In this document: piece by piece, positions 7,560 to 15,432 of the stretch
How positions within the stretch are numbered: position 1 is the first letter of the stretch
Layout: the number at the start of each line of letters is the position of its first letter
From: Patescibacteria group bacterium UBA6805
GTDB lineage: Bacteria > Patescibacteriota > Minisyncoccia > Minisyncoccales > Minisyncoccaceae
Assembly (NCBI GenBank): GCA_002452735.1
Contig: DKFD01000009.1
Span: forward strand, 8,014 to 72,013
Length of the DNA: 64,000 nt
Direction: 5' to 3'
Program-made: the position numbers and the translations under genes
The notes under the pieces: model-generated
Database searches by the model: none
Told to the model about the DNA's origin: nothing
What the model saw: the letters and a program-made list of their open reading frames with translations, nothing else

Positions 7560-7859
7560 ATGGAACCACTAAACAGATTTGTTTCAACGATTACCGAGGG
7601 CAATTTATGGATATATATTTTGTCTTTGGGCTTGGAAAGGGAAATCCAGGACAAGGAAGTCGTTACCTTGATTTTCGACAAGTTCGGATTCCTGCCCAGT
7701 GATTTGCTGGTTAAGAGGGTTTTGTTCAGGTTGAGGTCACAAGGATACATCAAGCCGGAAAAGTTCAAGGGAGAGAGGGCTTTCAGCACGAGTCCCATGG
7801 GAAAGAAAGAGCTGGCCGACATGAAGAAATATTGCGAAAATTTATTACAAAGATTATAA
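7560..7859 (+). CDS. PadR-like winged-helix protein
   Basis: A 99-residue protein whose segments LWIYILSLGLER, FGFLPSDLLVKRVLFRLRSQGYI and PMGKKELADMKKY align with the PadR-like protein encoded at 6045, so the two look like diverged paralogues. It lies 12 bases after ino1 and 12 bases before the phosphatidyltransferase. It is probably a regulator, perhaps sensing a lipid intermediate; the ligand and targets are not known. Confidence 0.75.
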   Translation: MEPLNRFVSTITEGNLWIYILSLGLEREIQDKEVVTLIFDKFGFLPSDLLVKRVLFRLRSQGYIKPEKFKGERAFSTSPMGKKELADMKKYCENLLQRL

Positions 7860-7871
7860 ATATTTTTAAAC

Positions 7872-8474
7872 ATGTTGGACACTAAAAGACATTGGTTCAA
7901 GTCTCTGGAAGTTTTAATAGGAAAAACGTTTTCTTTGCTGCCGATTACTCCCAACGGGTACACTTATCTGTCGGGAGTTTTTGCTTTAATCGGCATGTAT
8001 TACATGATAATGCAGGAGCTGGTGCTGTCGATTGTTTTCTTTTTCATCGGAGCTTTTCTTGATTTCGTCGACGGAGCAGTGGCGAGGAACAAAAATATTT
8101 CAACCAAAGTCGGCGCTTACCTGGACACCATCTTTGATAGATACGTCGAGGGAATGATTTTTTTCGGCATGCTGTTTCTGCCTTTGCCCAAAATATGGCT
8201 GCCGGCTTACGCCTGGATATTCTTGGTAATGTTCGGCTCAATTGTCACCACTTATGCCAAAGCCGCGGCCAAGGAAAAAGAATTGGTTAATCAGGAATTG
8301 AAAGGAGGAATTCTTTCAAGAGGGGAAAGATTGATTTTAATCTTTTTGGCTTTGATTCTGGGATTGATTTATCCTGATTTCATGTATACAACCTATGTTC
8401 TTATTCTAATCGCTGTTTTGGGGAACTTTACGGCAATTCAAAGAATAAATTCGGCAATTAAAATTAACAAATAA
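7872..8474 (+). CDS. CDP-alcohol phosphatidyltransferase, probable phosphatidylinositol-phosphate synthase
   Basis: A 200-residue integral membrane enzyme with about six hydrophobic segments. The full family signature is present: Asp64, Asp67-Gly68, Ala71-Arg72, Gly81, Asp85 and Asp89. This motif binds two metal ions and the CDP-lipid. Family members join CDP-diacylglycerol or CDP-archaeol to an alcohol. Because inositol-phosphate synthase lies two genes upstream in the same operon, the acceptor is probably inositol phosphate, as in mycobacterial and archaeal systems. A phosphatidylglycerophosphate synthase role cannot be excluded from sequence alone. Confidence 0.85.
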   Translation: MLDTKRHWFKSLEVLIGKTFSLLPITPNGYTYLSGVFALIGMYYMIMQELVLSIVFFFIGAFLDFVDGAVARNKNISTKVGAYLDTIFDRYVEGMIFFGMLFLPLPKIWLPAYAWIFLVMFGSIVTTYAKAAAKEKELVNQELKGGILSRGERLILIFLALILGLIYPDFMYTTYVLILIAVLGNFTAIQRINSAIKINK

Positions 8475-8476
8475 AA

Positions 8477-9241
8477 GTGAAGATAGGGGAACATTTTAGC
8501 GATTTGGCTCCGCGATATAAGAGCCTAAGAACAACCGACCATGAGCCTATTTGTTATATAGGAAAAATTTTGTCTCACATTAATGATTTAAAGATAGCCG
8601 ATATCGGTTGCGGAGACGGAAGGTACGATGAATTACTTTTAAAATATTTAGACAATATTAAAACTTTGTATTGTGTAGACAATAACGCCGATATGCTTAA
8701 GAGCTTAAACAAGTCTTTTCTAGAAAAGGGTATTTTAAAATACGAAATAATTAATTCTTCTGCCGAAAAGCTCCCATTCAAAGAGAGTTGTTTAGATGTA
8801 ATAGTTTCCTTTAACGCGATACACCATTTTGATTTAAGCAAGTTTTTAGATAGCGCTAAAAATGTTTTAAAAAAGAACGGGTACATTTTTTTGTACAGTA
8901 GAACGAAAGAGCAAAATAAAAGAAATATATGGGGGAAATATTTTCCCAGATTCAACGAAAAAGAAATAAGGATTTATAGCCTTCAAGATATTATTAATTG
9001 CGTTGATGGAGTAGAGGGCCTATTTATTGAATCGTTAAAAGAGTTTAAATATAAAAGAGCATCCACTCTTGAGAGACTTGTTTTTCTTGCAGAAAATAGA
9101 CATTATTCTACGTTTCTTTTATACTCACCAGAAGAATTTAAAGAATCCTTGAGATTATTTAAAGACAATATTGGGGAAAAATTTAAATCAAAAGTAAATT
9201 GGTATGATTTTAACATAATGGCAATATTGAGGAAGAGCTGA
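8477..9241 (+). CDS. Class I SAM-dependent methyltransferase
   Basis: A 254-residue Rossmann-fold methyltransferase: motif I IADIGCGDGRYDE, acidic residue after strand 2 (VDNNADML), motif IV DVIVSFNAIHHF, and KNGYIFLYSR after it. This is the Methyltransf_11 pattern. A GTG start two bases after the phosphatidyltransferase gene suggests it is the last gene of that operon. Its DNA is clearly more AT-rich than that of its neighbours, so it may be a later arrival. The substrate is unknown; a lipid or small molecule is possible. Confidence 0.82.
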   Translation: MKIGEHFSDLAPRYKSLRTTDHEPICYIGKILSHINDLKIADIGCGDGRYDELLLKYLDNIKTLYCVDNNADMLKSLNKSFLEKGILKYEIINSSAEKLPFKESCLDVIVSFNAIHHFDLSKFLDSAKNVLKKNGYIFLYSRTKEQNKRNIWGKYFPRFNEKEIRIYSLQDIINCVDGVEGLFIESLKEFKYKRASTLERLVFLAENRHYSTFLLYSPEEFKESLRLFKDNIGEKFKSKVNWYDFNIMAILRKS

Positions 9242-9245
9242 AATA

Positions 9246-9274
9246 TTGACAAAATACTAATAATATTGTATACT
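9246..9274 (+). promoter_or_regulatory. Near-consensus sigma70 promoter
   Basis: TTGACA (9246-9251), a 17-base spacer and TATACT (9269-9274). It would start transcription about 20 bases before the HAD gene. Confidence 0.75.
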
Positions 9275-9300
9275 TAATAATATCTTAAGAGGTGTTTGAT

Positions 9301-9942
9301 TTGGTCAAGAAAGTGATTGTAATGCATGACTGGGACGGTACGGACGTAGATACCATGCCATCCCACGCCGATTTGGCGGCCAAGGTTATTAGAAAACACT
9401 TTGGCATAGACTTCAGCGCTGCTCGTTCACAATATTTAGCCACTACCGGCATACCTTTTGATGGGCAGTTGGAAAAGATTTTTCCGCTTTCTTCGGAAGC
9501 GAAAAGAAAAGAATGCGCTCATGAATACCACGATAGAAAGGTGCAAGAGGTTTATGCGCGTCCCAAAACCTTTCCAGGGCTGAGAGAAGCGCTGGAGCTT
9601 TCCCGAAGTCTTGGCTATGTCAGCGTCATTTCTTCTTCTACCGAAGAGGGACTGATTAAGGCCTGGGCAAAAAGGGAAGGGCTTGAACAATATTTCGAGG
9701 TCATCCTTGGCCGGGAACACGGCACAAAAACAGACCACATTAAGATTGTTCAAGAATCCCACCCCCATCGCGAAGTGGTTTTCTTAAGTGATTCTATCGG
9801 AGACATGAATCTTCCGGCCGTGACTATCGGTGTTTGTGTGCCGAAAGAAAAACACAAAGAATTTTATAGGGCAGGAGCCTATTGGGTTTTTTCTTCGCCT
9901 CCGTTGATGGAAGTGATAGAAAAGATTCAATCTAATCTTTAA
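9301..9942 (+). CDS. HAD-superfamily hydrolase
   Basis: A HAD phosphatase of 213 residues. Motif I is HDWDGT (nucleophile Asp10, general acid Asp12), motif II is VISSSTEE, a conserved Lys follows, and motif IV is FLSDSIGDMN. A cap domain is inserted after motif I. The TTG at 9301 is preferred over GTG at 9292 because AAGAGGTG lies at the correct distance upstream, whereas the GTG is inside that ribosome-binding site. It is monocistronic between its own promoter and a weak terminator. The substrate cannot be read from the sequence. Confidence 0.8.
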   Translation: MVKKVIVMHDWDGTDVDTMPSHADLAAKVIRKHFGIDFSAARSQYLATTGIPFDGQLEKIFPLSSEAKRKECAHEYHDRKVQEVYARPKTFPGLREALELSRSLGYVSVISSSTEEGLIKAWAKREGLEQYFEVILGREHGTKTDHIKIVQESHPHREVVFLSDSIGDMNLPAVTIGVCVPKEKHKEFYRAGAYWVFSSPPLMEVIEKIQSNL

Positions 9943-9959
9943 GGCTATTGCCCTTTTTT
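9941..9959 (+). terminator. Weak terminator after the HAD gene
   Basis: GGC, loop TATT, GCC, then C and six T. The stem is short, so termination may be partial. Confidence 0.4.
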
Positions 9960-9987
9960 GTTTTCATGATATTATTGTATATATAAT
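9958..9987 (+). promoter_or_regulatory. Predicted promoter
   Basis: TTGTTT (9958-9963), an 18-base spacer and TATAAT (9982-9987), 16 bases before the ATG at 10004. Confidence 0.45.
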
Positions 9988-10003
9988 CATCAGATAAAAG
10001 AAT

Positions 10004-10522
10004 ATGTCCAATTGGTTAATTTATGGTTTAACAAGCGCCCTTTTTTGGGGAATTTATGCTAATTTTTCCAAAATAGTAACATCGGATAAATTTTTAAAAA
10101 TACAGCCCGATTTATCTTCGCTTTTAATGTTCACAGGGCTCAGTATTGTTTTTATTGGTTATTTTTTAATTAAATCTTCTCTGGGAATGAATTACAAATT
10201 GACTGCCATTGCTTTATTGGCAGCCATAATTTTTATTTTGCTGTTTTTGGTAAGCAAATCGGGAGTAGCTATTTCATGGCCGGTTATCTTGTTCGGATTG
10301 GGGCAGGGAGTATTGTGGTCTTTGGGTATGATTTTTACGTTTTTGGCTTTTTCTTCCGGAGCAGAGGCTGCCAAGCTGGTCCCTCTTTATAATACGAATA
10401 CATTGATAGCTGTTTTGATCGGAATGGCTTTTCTTCACGAAGTTCCGGCGCCGGATGAAAGAATAAAGGTCATAAGCGGCGCCCTTTTAATAGTTTTAGG
10501 GGGAATATTAGTAAGTAAATAA
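10004..10522 (+). CDS. DMT/EamA-like membrane protein
   Basis: A 172-residue protein with five hydrophobic segments. The start LTSALFWGIYANFSKI and the later LFGLGQGVLWSLGMIF and LIVLGGILVSK resemble drug/metabolite transporter (EamA) half-repeats. It has about half the helices of a full ten-helix EamA transporter, so it probably works as a dimer. It starts a three-gene unit with two HAD phosphatases (gaps of three bases each). The transported compound is unknown. Confidence 0.65.
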   Translation: MSNWLIYGLTSALFWGIYANFSKIVTSDKFLKIQPDLSSLLMFTGLSIVFIGYFLIKSSLGMNYKLTAIALLAAIIFILLFLVSKSGVAISWPVILFGLGQGVLWSLGMIFTFLAFSSGAEAAKLVPLYNTNTLIAVLIGMAFLHEVPAPDERIKVISGALLIVLGGILVSK

Positions 10523-10525
10523 ATT

Positions 10526-11176
10526 ATGGAAAAAGAAAAAATCAAAGGAATCATTTTTGATTTAGACGGGGTGTTGCTTGAAACAGAATATTACCAATGG
10601 CAGGGATGGGTAATTCCATTGAGAGATTTTGGCATTGAATTAACCAAAGAGAAATATTTTGACTACGCGGGAAAAAGCGGCAAACAGATTGATAAAGAAT
10701 TGATAAAAGATTTTAATTTAAGCATTAAGGAGGGGGAATTGCTTTCAAAAAAGGAGCCGATGCTCATAAAATGGTTTTCGGAACAAAGATTGAAATACAT
10801 GCCCTATGCCAAAGAAGCGGCTGAATTTTTCTCTTCCAAGTTCAAAATCGCCTTGTGTTCCGGAGGGCCGAGAGAAGAGATATTGCTGAAACTTGAGAAA
10901 GCGGAACTAATTCAATACTTCCCGATTATCGTAGCCGGAACAGACGTTGAGAGAAGTAAACCTTTCCCGGATATTTATTTAAAAGCAAAAGAATTGATCG
11001 GCTTGCCAGACGAAGAATGTTTGGCTGTGGAAGATACCCAGTATGGATTACAAGCGGCCAAAGACGCCGGGTTAAGCTGTGTTTCAATTCCCAACGAGTA
11101 TTCGGAAAAACAGGATTTTTCCAGGGCCGATTTAGTTCTTCCTTCCCTTAAAGATTTAATTAATTATTTTTCATAA
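10526..11176 (+). CDS. HAD hydrolase, beta-phosphoglucomutase-like
   Basis: A 216-residue HAD subfamily IA protein: motif I FDLDGVLLET (Asp12, Asp14), helical cap, motif II ALCSGGPREE, Lys in SKPFPDIY, motif IV LAVEDTQYGLQAAKDAG. This is the beta-phosphoglucomutase/phosphatase pattern. It is closely similar in layout to the next gene, with shared EGELLSK/EGELEKE and MPYAKEA/MPYAREA segments, so the two are a tandem duplication. The substrate is probably a sugar phosphate or a similar metabolite. Confidence 0.85.
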   Translation: MEKEKIKGIIFDLDGVLLETEYYQWQGWVIPLRDFGIELTKEKYFDYAGKSGKQIDKELIKDFNLSIKEGELLSKKEPMLIKWFSEQRLKYMPYAKEAAEFFSSKFKIALCSGGPREEILLKLEKAELIQYFPIIVAGTDVERSKPFPDIYLKAKELIGLPDEECLAVEDTQYGLQAAKDAGLSCVSIPNEYSEKQDFSRADLVLPSLKDLINYFS

Positions 11177-11179
11177 GCC

Positions 11180-11836
11180 ATGGATGCAAAAAACATCAAA
11201 GCCATTTTGTTCGATTTGGACGGAACTCTTTTCAAAACAGAGGCCTATCAGATAAAGGCCTGGGATGAGGTTTTGAAAAAGAGAGGAATAACGGTTTCGC
11301 CCAAAGAATATTTCAGATACGTCGGCAAGACCGCTTTAGAGGTGGAAAAGGACTTGGTTGACGAATTCGGTTTGAACATAGAGGAAGGGGAGCTGGAGAA
11401 AGAAAAAGAAGAATTGATATTAAGATGGTTTGGAAGCGAAGACCTGGAGCTGATGCCTTATGCCAGAGAGGCCATGGAATTTTTTTCCAGCCGTCCCGGT
11501 TTCAAAACGGCTCTTTGCACCAGCGGTTCCGAGAAGGAAGTCCTCTGCAAGCTTAAAAAGAATAATTTGTCCGACAAGTTTGACGTGATAATCACCAAAG
11601 ACGATGTTTTAAAAGGAAAACCGGCTCCTGACATTTATCTGGAGGCGATGAAAAGATTGGGGCTTCGGGGAGGCGAATGCCTGGCAGTTGAAGATACCGA
11701 GCACGGTTTGGAAGCGGCTAAGAGGGCCGGAGCGTTTTGTTTCGCCATTCCTCAGGAATTTTCTATAGGCCAAAACTTTTCCAAGGCTGACAAGGTTTTG
11801 GAATCTTTAAAGGACGTAGTTTGTTTTTTTGAATAA
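11180..11836 (+). CDS. HAD hydrolase, beta-phosphoglucomutase-like (tandem paralogue)
   Basis: A 218-residue paralogue of the preceding gene: motif I FDLDGTLFKT (Asp12, Asp14), motif II ALCTSGSEKE, Lys in GKPAPDIY, motif IV LAVEDTEHGLEAAKRAG. All catalytic residues are kept in both copies, so neither looks degenerate. Their motif II sequences differ (SGG against TSG), which may mean different substrates. The 3' end overlaps the convergent PHP gene by 30 bases. Confidence 0.85.
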   Translation: MDAKNIKAILFDLDGTLFKTEAYQIKAWDEVLKKRGITVSPKEYFRYVGKTALEVEKDLVDEFGLNIEEGELEKEKEELILRWFGSEDLELMPYAREAMEFFSSRPGFKTALCTSGSEKEVLCKLKKNNLSDKFDVIITKDDVLKGKPAPDIYLEAMKRLGLRGGECLAVEDTEHGLEAAKRAGAFCFAIPQEFSIGQNFSKADKVLESLKDVVCFFE

Positions 11837-12466
11837 AAATCTCTTGATTTTTTCAACCATCGGGCAGAGCGCATAAATAATTTTTGACTTTTTACCCTTG
11901 GCTCGGGTTTTTCTGTCCAAAAGCGCCTGCTTGAATTCTTCGATTGTCTTCCCTTGGCATTCGGTGTAAACGTCTCCGATGGGCCTGAAGTGGTGGGCGT
12001 CTGTTCCTCCGGTCATGGCCAGATTGTGCTTTTGGGCGAAATCATAAGCCTTCCCGTCAGGAGAAGAAAACGGCCTTCTGCCGTTAAAAACCTCTATGGC
12101 GTCAATCAAGTCAAGATAATTTTCCAAGTCGTCCCTGAATCTTTCCACGTCATGAAAGGGGTGGGGAACCACAACCACCCCGTCCTGTTTCTTTATTTCC
12201 TCCATCACCCAGCGCGGGTCTTTTTTACGGCCCTTGATTTCTTCTTTCAAGAACAATCCTATAACGTCTCCTTTGCTCGTTTTTATCTCTTCTCCCAGAA
12301 TGACGGGAAAGTTTGATTCTTTTGCTTCTTCCCACACCTTGGTATTGTCGTGGTCGGTTACGGCAATGGCATCCATGCCCTTTTTTCTGGCTTCTTCAAT
12401 GATGTCTTCCAGCTCGGAAGAGCCGTCATAAGAATATTTGGTATGGCAATGCAAATCTACCCTCAT
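11807..12466 (-). CDS. PHP-domain phosphoesterase
   Basis: A 219-residue PHP protein: motif I MRVDLHCHTKYSYDGS, motif II AVTDHDN, GEEIKTSKGDVIGLF, VVVPHPFHD, and late GGTDAHH. These His and Asp residues form the trinuclear metal site. Standalone members include TrpH/RNase AM, which hydrolyse 3',5'-bisphosphonucleotides or short RNA 5' ends, so a nucleotide or RNA phosphoesterase role is likely. Its promoter places the transcription start at the ATG itself. It is divergent from thpR, another RNA-end enzyme. Confidence 0.85.
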   Translation of the reverse strand: MRVDLHCHTKYSYDGSSELEDIIEEARKKGMDAIAVTDHDNTKVWEEAKESNFPVILGEEIKTSKGDVIGLFLKEEIKGRKKDPRWVMEEIKKQDGVVVVPHPFHDVERFRDDLENYLDLIDAIEVFNGRRPFSSPDGKAYDFAQKHNLAMTGGTDAHHFRPIGDVYTECQGKTIEEFKQALLDRKTRAKGKKSKIIYALCPMVEKIKRFLFKKTNYVL

Positions 12467-12472
12467 AATCTG

Positions 12473-12501
12473 ATTATACTTGATTTATTGAATATTATCA
12501 A
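12473..12501 (-). promoter_or_regulatory. Promoter of the PHP gene, predicted leaderless
   Basis: On the minus strand TTGATA (12501-12496), a 17-base spacer and TATAAT (12478-12473). Only six bases separate the -10 box from the ATG at 12466, so the transcript should start at the start codon. Confidence 0.7.
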
Positions 12502-12516
12502 ATAATTTGTTATGCT
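12488..12516 (+). promoter_or_regulatory. Promoter of thpR, predicted leaderless
   Basis: TTGAAT (12488-12493), a 17-base spacer and extended TGtTATGCT (-10 at 12511-12516). Six bases separate the -10 box from the ATG at 12523. It interleaves with the divergent PHP promoter. Confidence 0.65.
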
Positions 12517-12522
12517 GAAAAC

Positions 12523-13083
12523 ATGAAAAAAAGAGTTTTTATAGCCGTTAATCTGCCTCTTAATGTCAAGGAAAAGTTGGAGGCCATACAGAAGAAAACA
12601 GATAATGCTTTTTCCTTTTTCAACGATTTCTGTCCGATAAAATGGACAAGAAAGAACAGTCTTCACATTACCCTGCTTTTTTTGGGAAACATGGAGATGG
12701 AAGACGTTTTTTACGCTTTTGAAAAAGTGGGAGAGCTGGCCAAGAAAATCGGTCCTTTTGAAATAGTTCTCAGCGGCATTTCTTATTCTCCTCCCGATAA
12801 TCCTCGTTTGGTCTGGGTGAGCGGAGAAAAGAGCGAAGAATTGGAAGAGGCCCATGATTTTTTGGAGAAAGAGCTGTTCGGCCGAGGGAGCAAAGAATTT
12901 GCTCCGCACATTACTCTGGGCAGGATAAAGCAGTGGCAATTCAGAAAGATTGACAGGGAAGAGGTTCCTCAGTTTGAAGAAATCAACTTGAGATTCAAGG
13001 TTAATTCAATTGAAGTAATGGAAAGCGAGCTTAAGAAGGGCGGCGCGGCATACACCGTTCTTAGGTCGTTTTCCTTGGAATAA
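12523..13083 (+). CDS. thpR: RNA 2',3'-cyclic phosphodiesterase
   Basis: A 186-residue 2H phosphoesterase. The two catalytic HxT motifs are HIT at 48-50 and HIT at 129-131. The start KKRVFIAVNLP is typical of the LigT/ThpR family, which opens 2',3'-cyclic phosphates at RNA ends. It lies nine bases before murC and shares an intergenic region with a PHP phosphoesterase gene, so both divergent genes may act on RNA or nucleotide phosphate ends. Confidence 0.92.
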   Translation: MKKRVFIAVNLPLNVKEKLEAIQKKTDNAFSFFNDFCPIKWTRKNSLHITLLFLGNMEMEDVFYAFEKVGELAKKIGPFEIVLSGISYSPPDNPRLVWVSGEKSEELEEAHDFLEKELFGRGSKEFAPHITLGRIKQWQFRKIDREEVPQFEEINLRFKVNSIEVMESELKKGGAAYTVLRSFSLE

Positions 13084-13092
13084 GATTATATT

Positions 13093-14358
13093 ATGAATAA
13101 GGCATATTTTATCGGCATCGGGGGAATAGGGGTTTCTGCTTTGGCCAAGTTTTATTTGGAGAGAAACTGGCAGGTTTCCGGCTCCGATGTTTGCGAGTCG
13201 GGAATAACCGCTGATTTGAAAAAAAGAGGAGCGGAGGTGTTGATTGGGCAGAAAGAGGAAAACATCAAGGATTTTGACTTGGTTGTTTTCAGCCCGGCAA
13301 TCAAGGAGGATAATCCCGAACTGAAGAGAGCCAGAGAAAAAGGAATAAAAGCATTGAGCTATCCCCAGGCTTTGGGAGAACTAACCAAAGAGTATTTTAC
13401 CGTTGCCGTTTCCGGAACCCACGGCAAAAGCACGACCACGGCCATGCTGGGTTTGATTTTAATCAAAGCCGGGCTGGACCCGACAATAATCGTGGGGACC
13501 AAGCTCAAGGAATTCGGCGATTCCAACTATTGGGGAGGCAAATCAAAATACCTGGTTATTGAGGCCTGCGAGCACGAAGCGTCTTTTCTTAATTACTGGC
13601 CGCAGATTATCCTTATTACCAACATCGAGGCCGACCATTTGGACTATTACGGAAATTTGGAAAACATCAAGAAGTCGTTCAGGGAATTTGTTTCGCACTT
13701 GAAGCAGGAAGGAGTCTTGATTAAAAGAAGCGACGTGGAAATCGATTTTCCGAACACGACAGAATTTTCCTTAAAAGAAAAGGAAATAATGAATAGTGTG
13801 CTTAAGGTTCCGGGCGAGCACAATATCTTGAACGCCTTGGCTGCTTTGAAAACAGCCAGGGCCTTGGGCGTTGACGACAAGATTTCTCTCTCGGCTCTAT
13901 CTCAATACCAGGGCTCTTGGAGAAGGTTTGAAATTACCGAGCTCCCGGATTTTATTTTAATCGACGATTACGCCCACCACCCGACGGAAATCGAAGCCAC
14001 CCTTAAAGCAGCCAGAGAAAAGTATCTTGATAAGAAGATTTATTGCGTTTTCCAGCCCCACCAATACCAGAGAACGCAGTTCCTTTTCAATGATTTCGTT
14101 TCGGTTTTCAAGAATTCAATAAGCCAAGGACTAATCGATAAATTAATGTTTCTTGACGTTTACGACGTCAAAGGAAGGGAAGGAAGCGGCGAGGAAAGGA
14201 AATACGATTCAGCCAAGCTGGCAGAAGCAGTCAAGGCCAGGCGCATTGACGCGGAATCATTGAGAAAAGAGCTGGAAGGCGGGGAAGTGGTGATAATGAT
14301 GGGAGCAGGGGATATTTACAACTTAAGCGAGGAGCTTAAAAATACTTGCATTGTTTAA
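13093..14358 (+). CDS. murC: UDP-N-acetylmuramate--L-alanine ligase
   Basis: A 421-residue ATP-dependent ligase that adds L-Ala to UDP-MurNAc in cytoplasmic peptidoglycan synthesis. The N-terminal Rossmann domain begins YFIGIGGIGVSALA. The central ATPase has the P-loop GTHGKSTT (about 108-115) and EACEHEASF. The C-terminal domain has DDYAHHPTEIEATL and VFQPHQYQRT. It is separated from the other mur genes of this window (21.5-27.4 kb) by a methyltransferase, a two-component system and aspS. Confidence 0.95.
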   Translation: MNKAYFIGIGGIGVSALAKFYLERNWQVSGSDVCESGITADLKKRGAEVLIGQKEENIKDFDLVVFSPAIKEDNPELKRAREKGIKALSYPQALGELTKEYFTVAVSGTHGKSTTTAMLGLILIKAGLDPTIIVGTKLKEFGDSNYWGGKSKYLVIEACEHEASFLNYWPQIILITNIEADHLDYYGNLENIKKSFREFVSHLKQEGVLIKRSDVEIDFPNTTEFSLKEKEIMNSVLKVPGEHNILNALAALKTARALGVDDKISLSALSQYQGSWRRFEITELPDFILIDDYAHHPTEIEATLKAAREKYLDKKIYCVFQPHQYQRTQFLFNDFVSVFKNSISQGLIDKLMFLDVYDVKGREGSGEERKYDSAKLAEAVKARRIDAESLRKELEGGEVVIMMGAGDIYNLSEELKNTCIV

Positions 14359-14375
14359 GGGAATTGATATATAAT
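14346..14375 (+). promoter_or_regulatory. Predicted promoter at the murC 3' end
   Basis: TTGCAT (14346-14351), an 18-base spacer and TATAAT (14370-14375). Transcription would start near 14382 and meet a terminator hairpin about 60 bases later. Confidence 0.45.
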
Positions 14376-14438
14376 GAATAAACATGGAGGAATATGCAGA
14401 TAAAATTTTGGTTATTAGAATAATTTTGATTTTTAGAG

Positions 14439-14465
14439 ACCCCGTTTTCAAGGGGTTTTAATTTT
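14439..14465 (+). terminator. Terminator, possibly an attenuator
   Basis: ACCCC, loop GTTTTCAA, GGGGT, then TTTAATTTT. It ends the murC transcript. It also lies downstream of the 14346 promoter and upstream of the methyltransferase gene, so it may act as a leader terminator. Confidence 0.6.
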
Positions 14466-14471
14466 AATAAT

Positions 14472-15431
14472 ATGAATAAAAACATTAGCGTGGCCGCCAA
14501 TCCAGCTGGTTCGGAAAAAGAAAACATCACAATCTTAAATGACCGGCCAATTAAATTTTTTTCTTATGAAAAATGCCGATGGCCATATTTTTTATCCTTG
14601 CCCTTAATGTGGACTCTAACAGCATATGTAATGATTAAAAAAAAGATATATAAATTATTGAATATGCCCGGTCCGTATACCAACACTTTGTTTTTTGACG
14701 GACTGGGAAAAGAATGCAGAAAGGTTAAAGATTACGCCGCTTCCTGGAAGGCGATGGAAATTATATACAACCATAATTTTCCAAAGAAATTAACATCGCT
14801 GGGGGGGATATTGGACGAATTCTATTGGCACGGCCTTAATTGCCAAGCTCTTCGCAACAGGTACAAACTTGTTAAACACGAACTAAAAAAAGCAATTTCA
14901 AGATTTAATGACGAGAAAGAGATTAGGGTTTTGTCTTTGGCTTGCGGTTCGGCCCAAGCTGTAATTGAGGTTATCGCCGAATTTAAATCTAAAGGCACGA
15001 CAATTAAGGCGATTTTGGTGGACGTTGACCAAGAGGCATTAAACGCCGCCAAAGAATGGGCTAATCAACACGGAGTATTAGATCAAATCGAAACGCGCCA
15101 AGCCAATCTTTCTGAAGAAATTGGCGTGTTCGGCGACTTTAAGCCCCACGTAGTTGAAATGCTGGGATTTTTAGATTACGTCAACCAAGACGAAGCAATT
15201 CGTTTTGTAAGCAATATCCAAAGGTCTTTAGACGAAAACGGTGTTCTTGTCACCTGCAACGTCAATCCCAACCCCGAACAGTATTTTATTAAATGGGTTA
15301 TTAATTGGCCTATGGTTTACCGCCAGCCGGATGATTTAATGGACATAGCCCTTAAATCGGGCTTTAATAATTACAGAATCGTTTTTGAACCGCTTAAAAT
15401 ACACAGTTTATTGATTGCTCAAAAAGATTAA
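14472..15431 (+). CDS. Class I SAM-dependent methyltransferase
   Basis: A 319-residue protein. The N-terminal 130 residues are unassigned and contain a hydrophobic stretch (WPYFLSLPLMWTLTAYVMI) that may touch or cross the membrane. The rest is a Rossmann methyltransferase: motif I VLSLACGSAQAVIEV, acidic AILVDVDQEAL, and motif IV HVVEMLGFLDYV. It ends at the start of the histidine kinase gene, so it is probably cotranscribed with the two-component system. The substrate is not known. Confidence 0.78.
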   Translation: MNKNISVAANPAGSEKENITILNDRPIKFFSYEKCRWPYFLSLPLMWTLTAYVMIKKKIYKLLNMPGPYTNTLFFDGLGKECRKVKDYAASWKAMEIIYNHNFPKKLTSLGGILDEFYWHGLNCQALRNRYKLVKHELKKAISRFNDEKEIRVLSLACGSAQAVIEVIAEFKSKGTTIKAILVDVDQEALNAAKEWANQHGVLDQIETRQANLSEEIGVFGDFKPHVVEMLGFLDYVNQDEAIRFVSNIQRSLDENGVLVTCNVNPNPEQYFIKWVINWPMVYRQPDDLMDIALKSGFNNYRIVFEPLKIHSLLIAQKD

Positions 15432-15432
15432 T

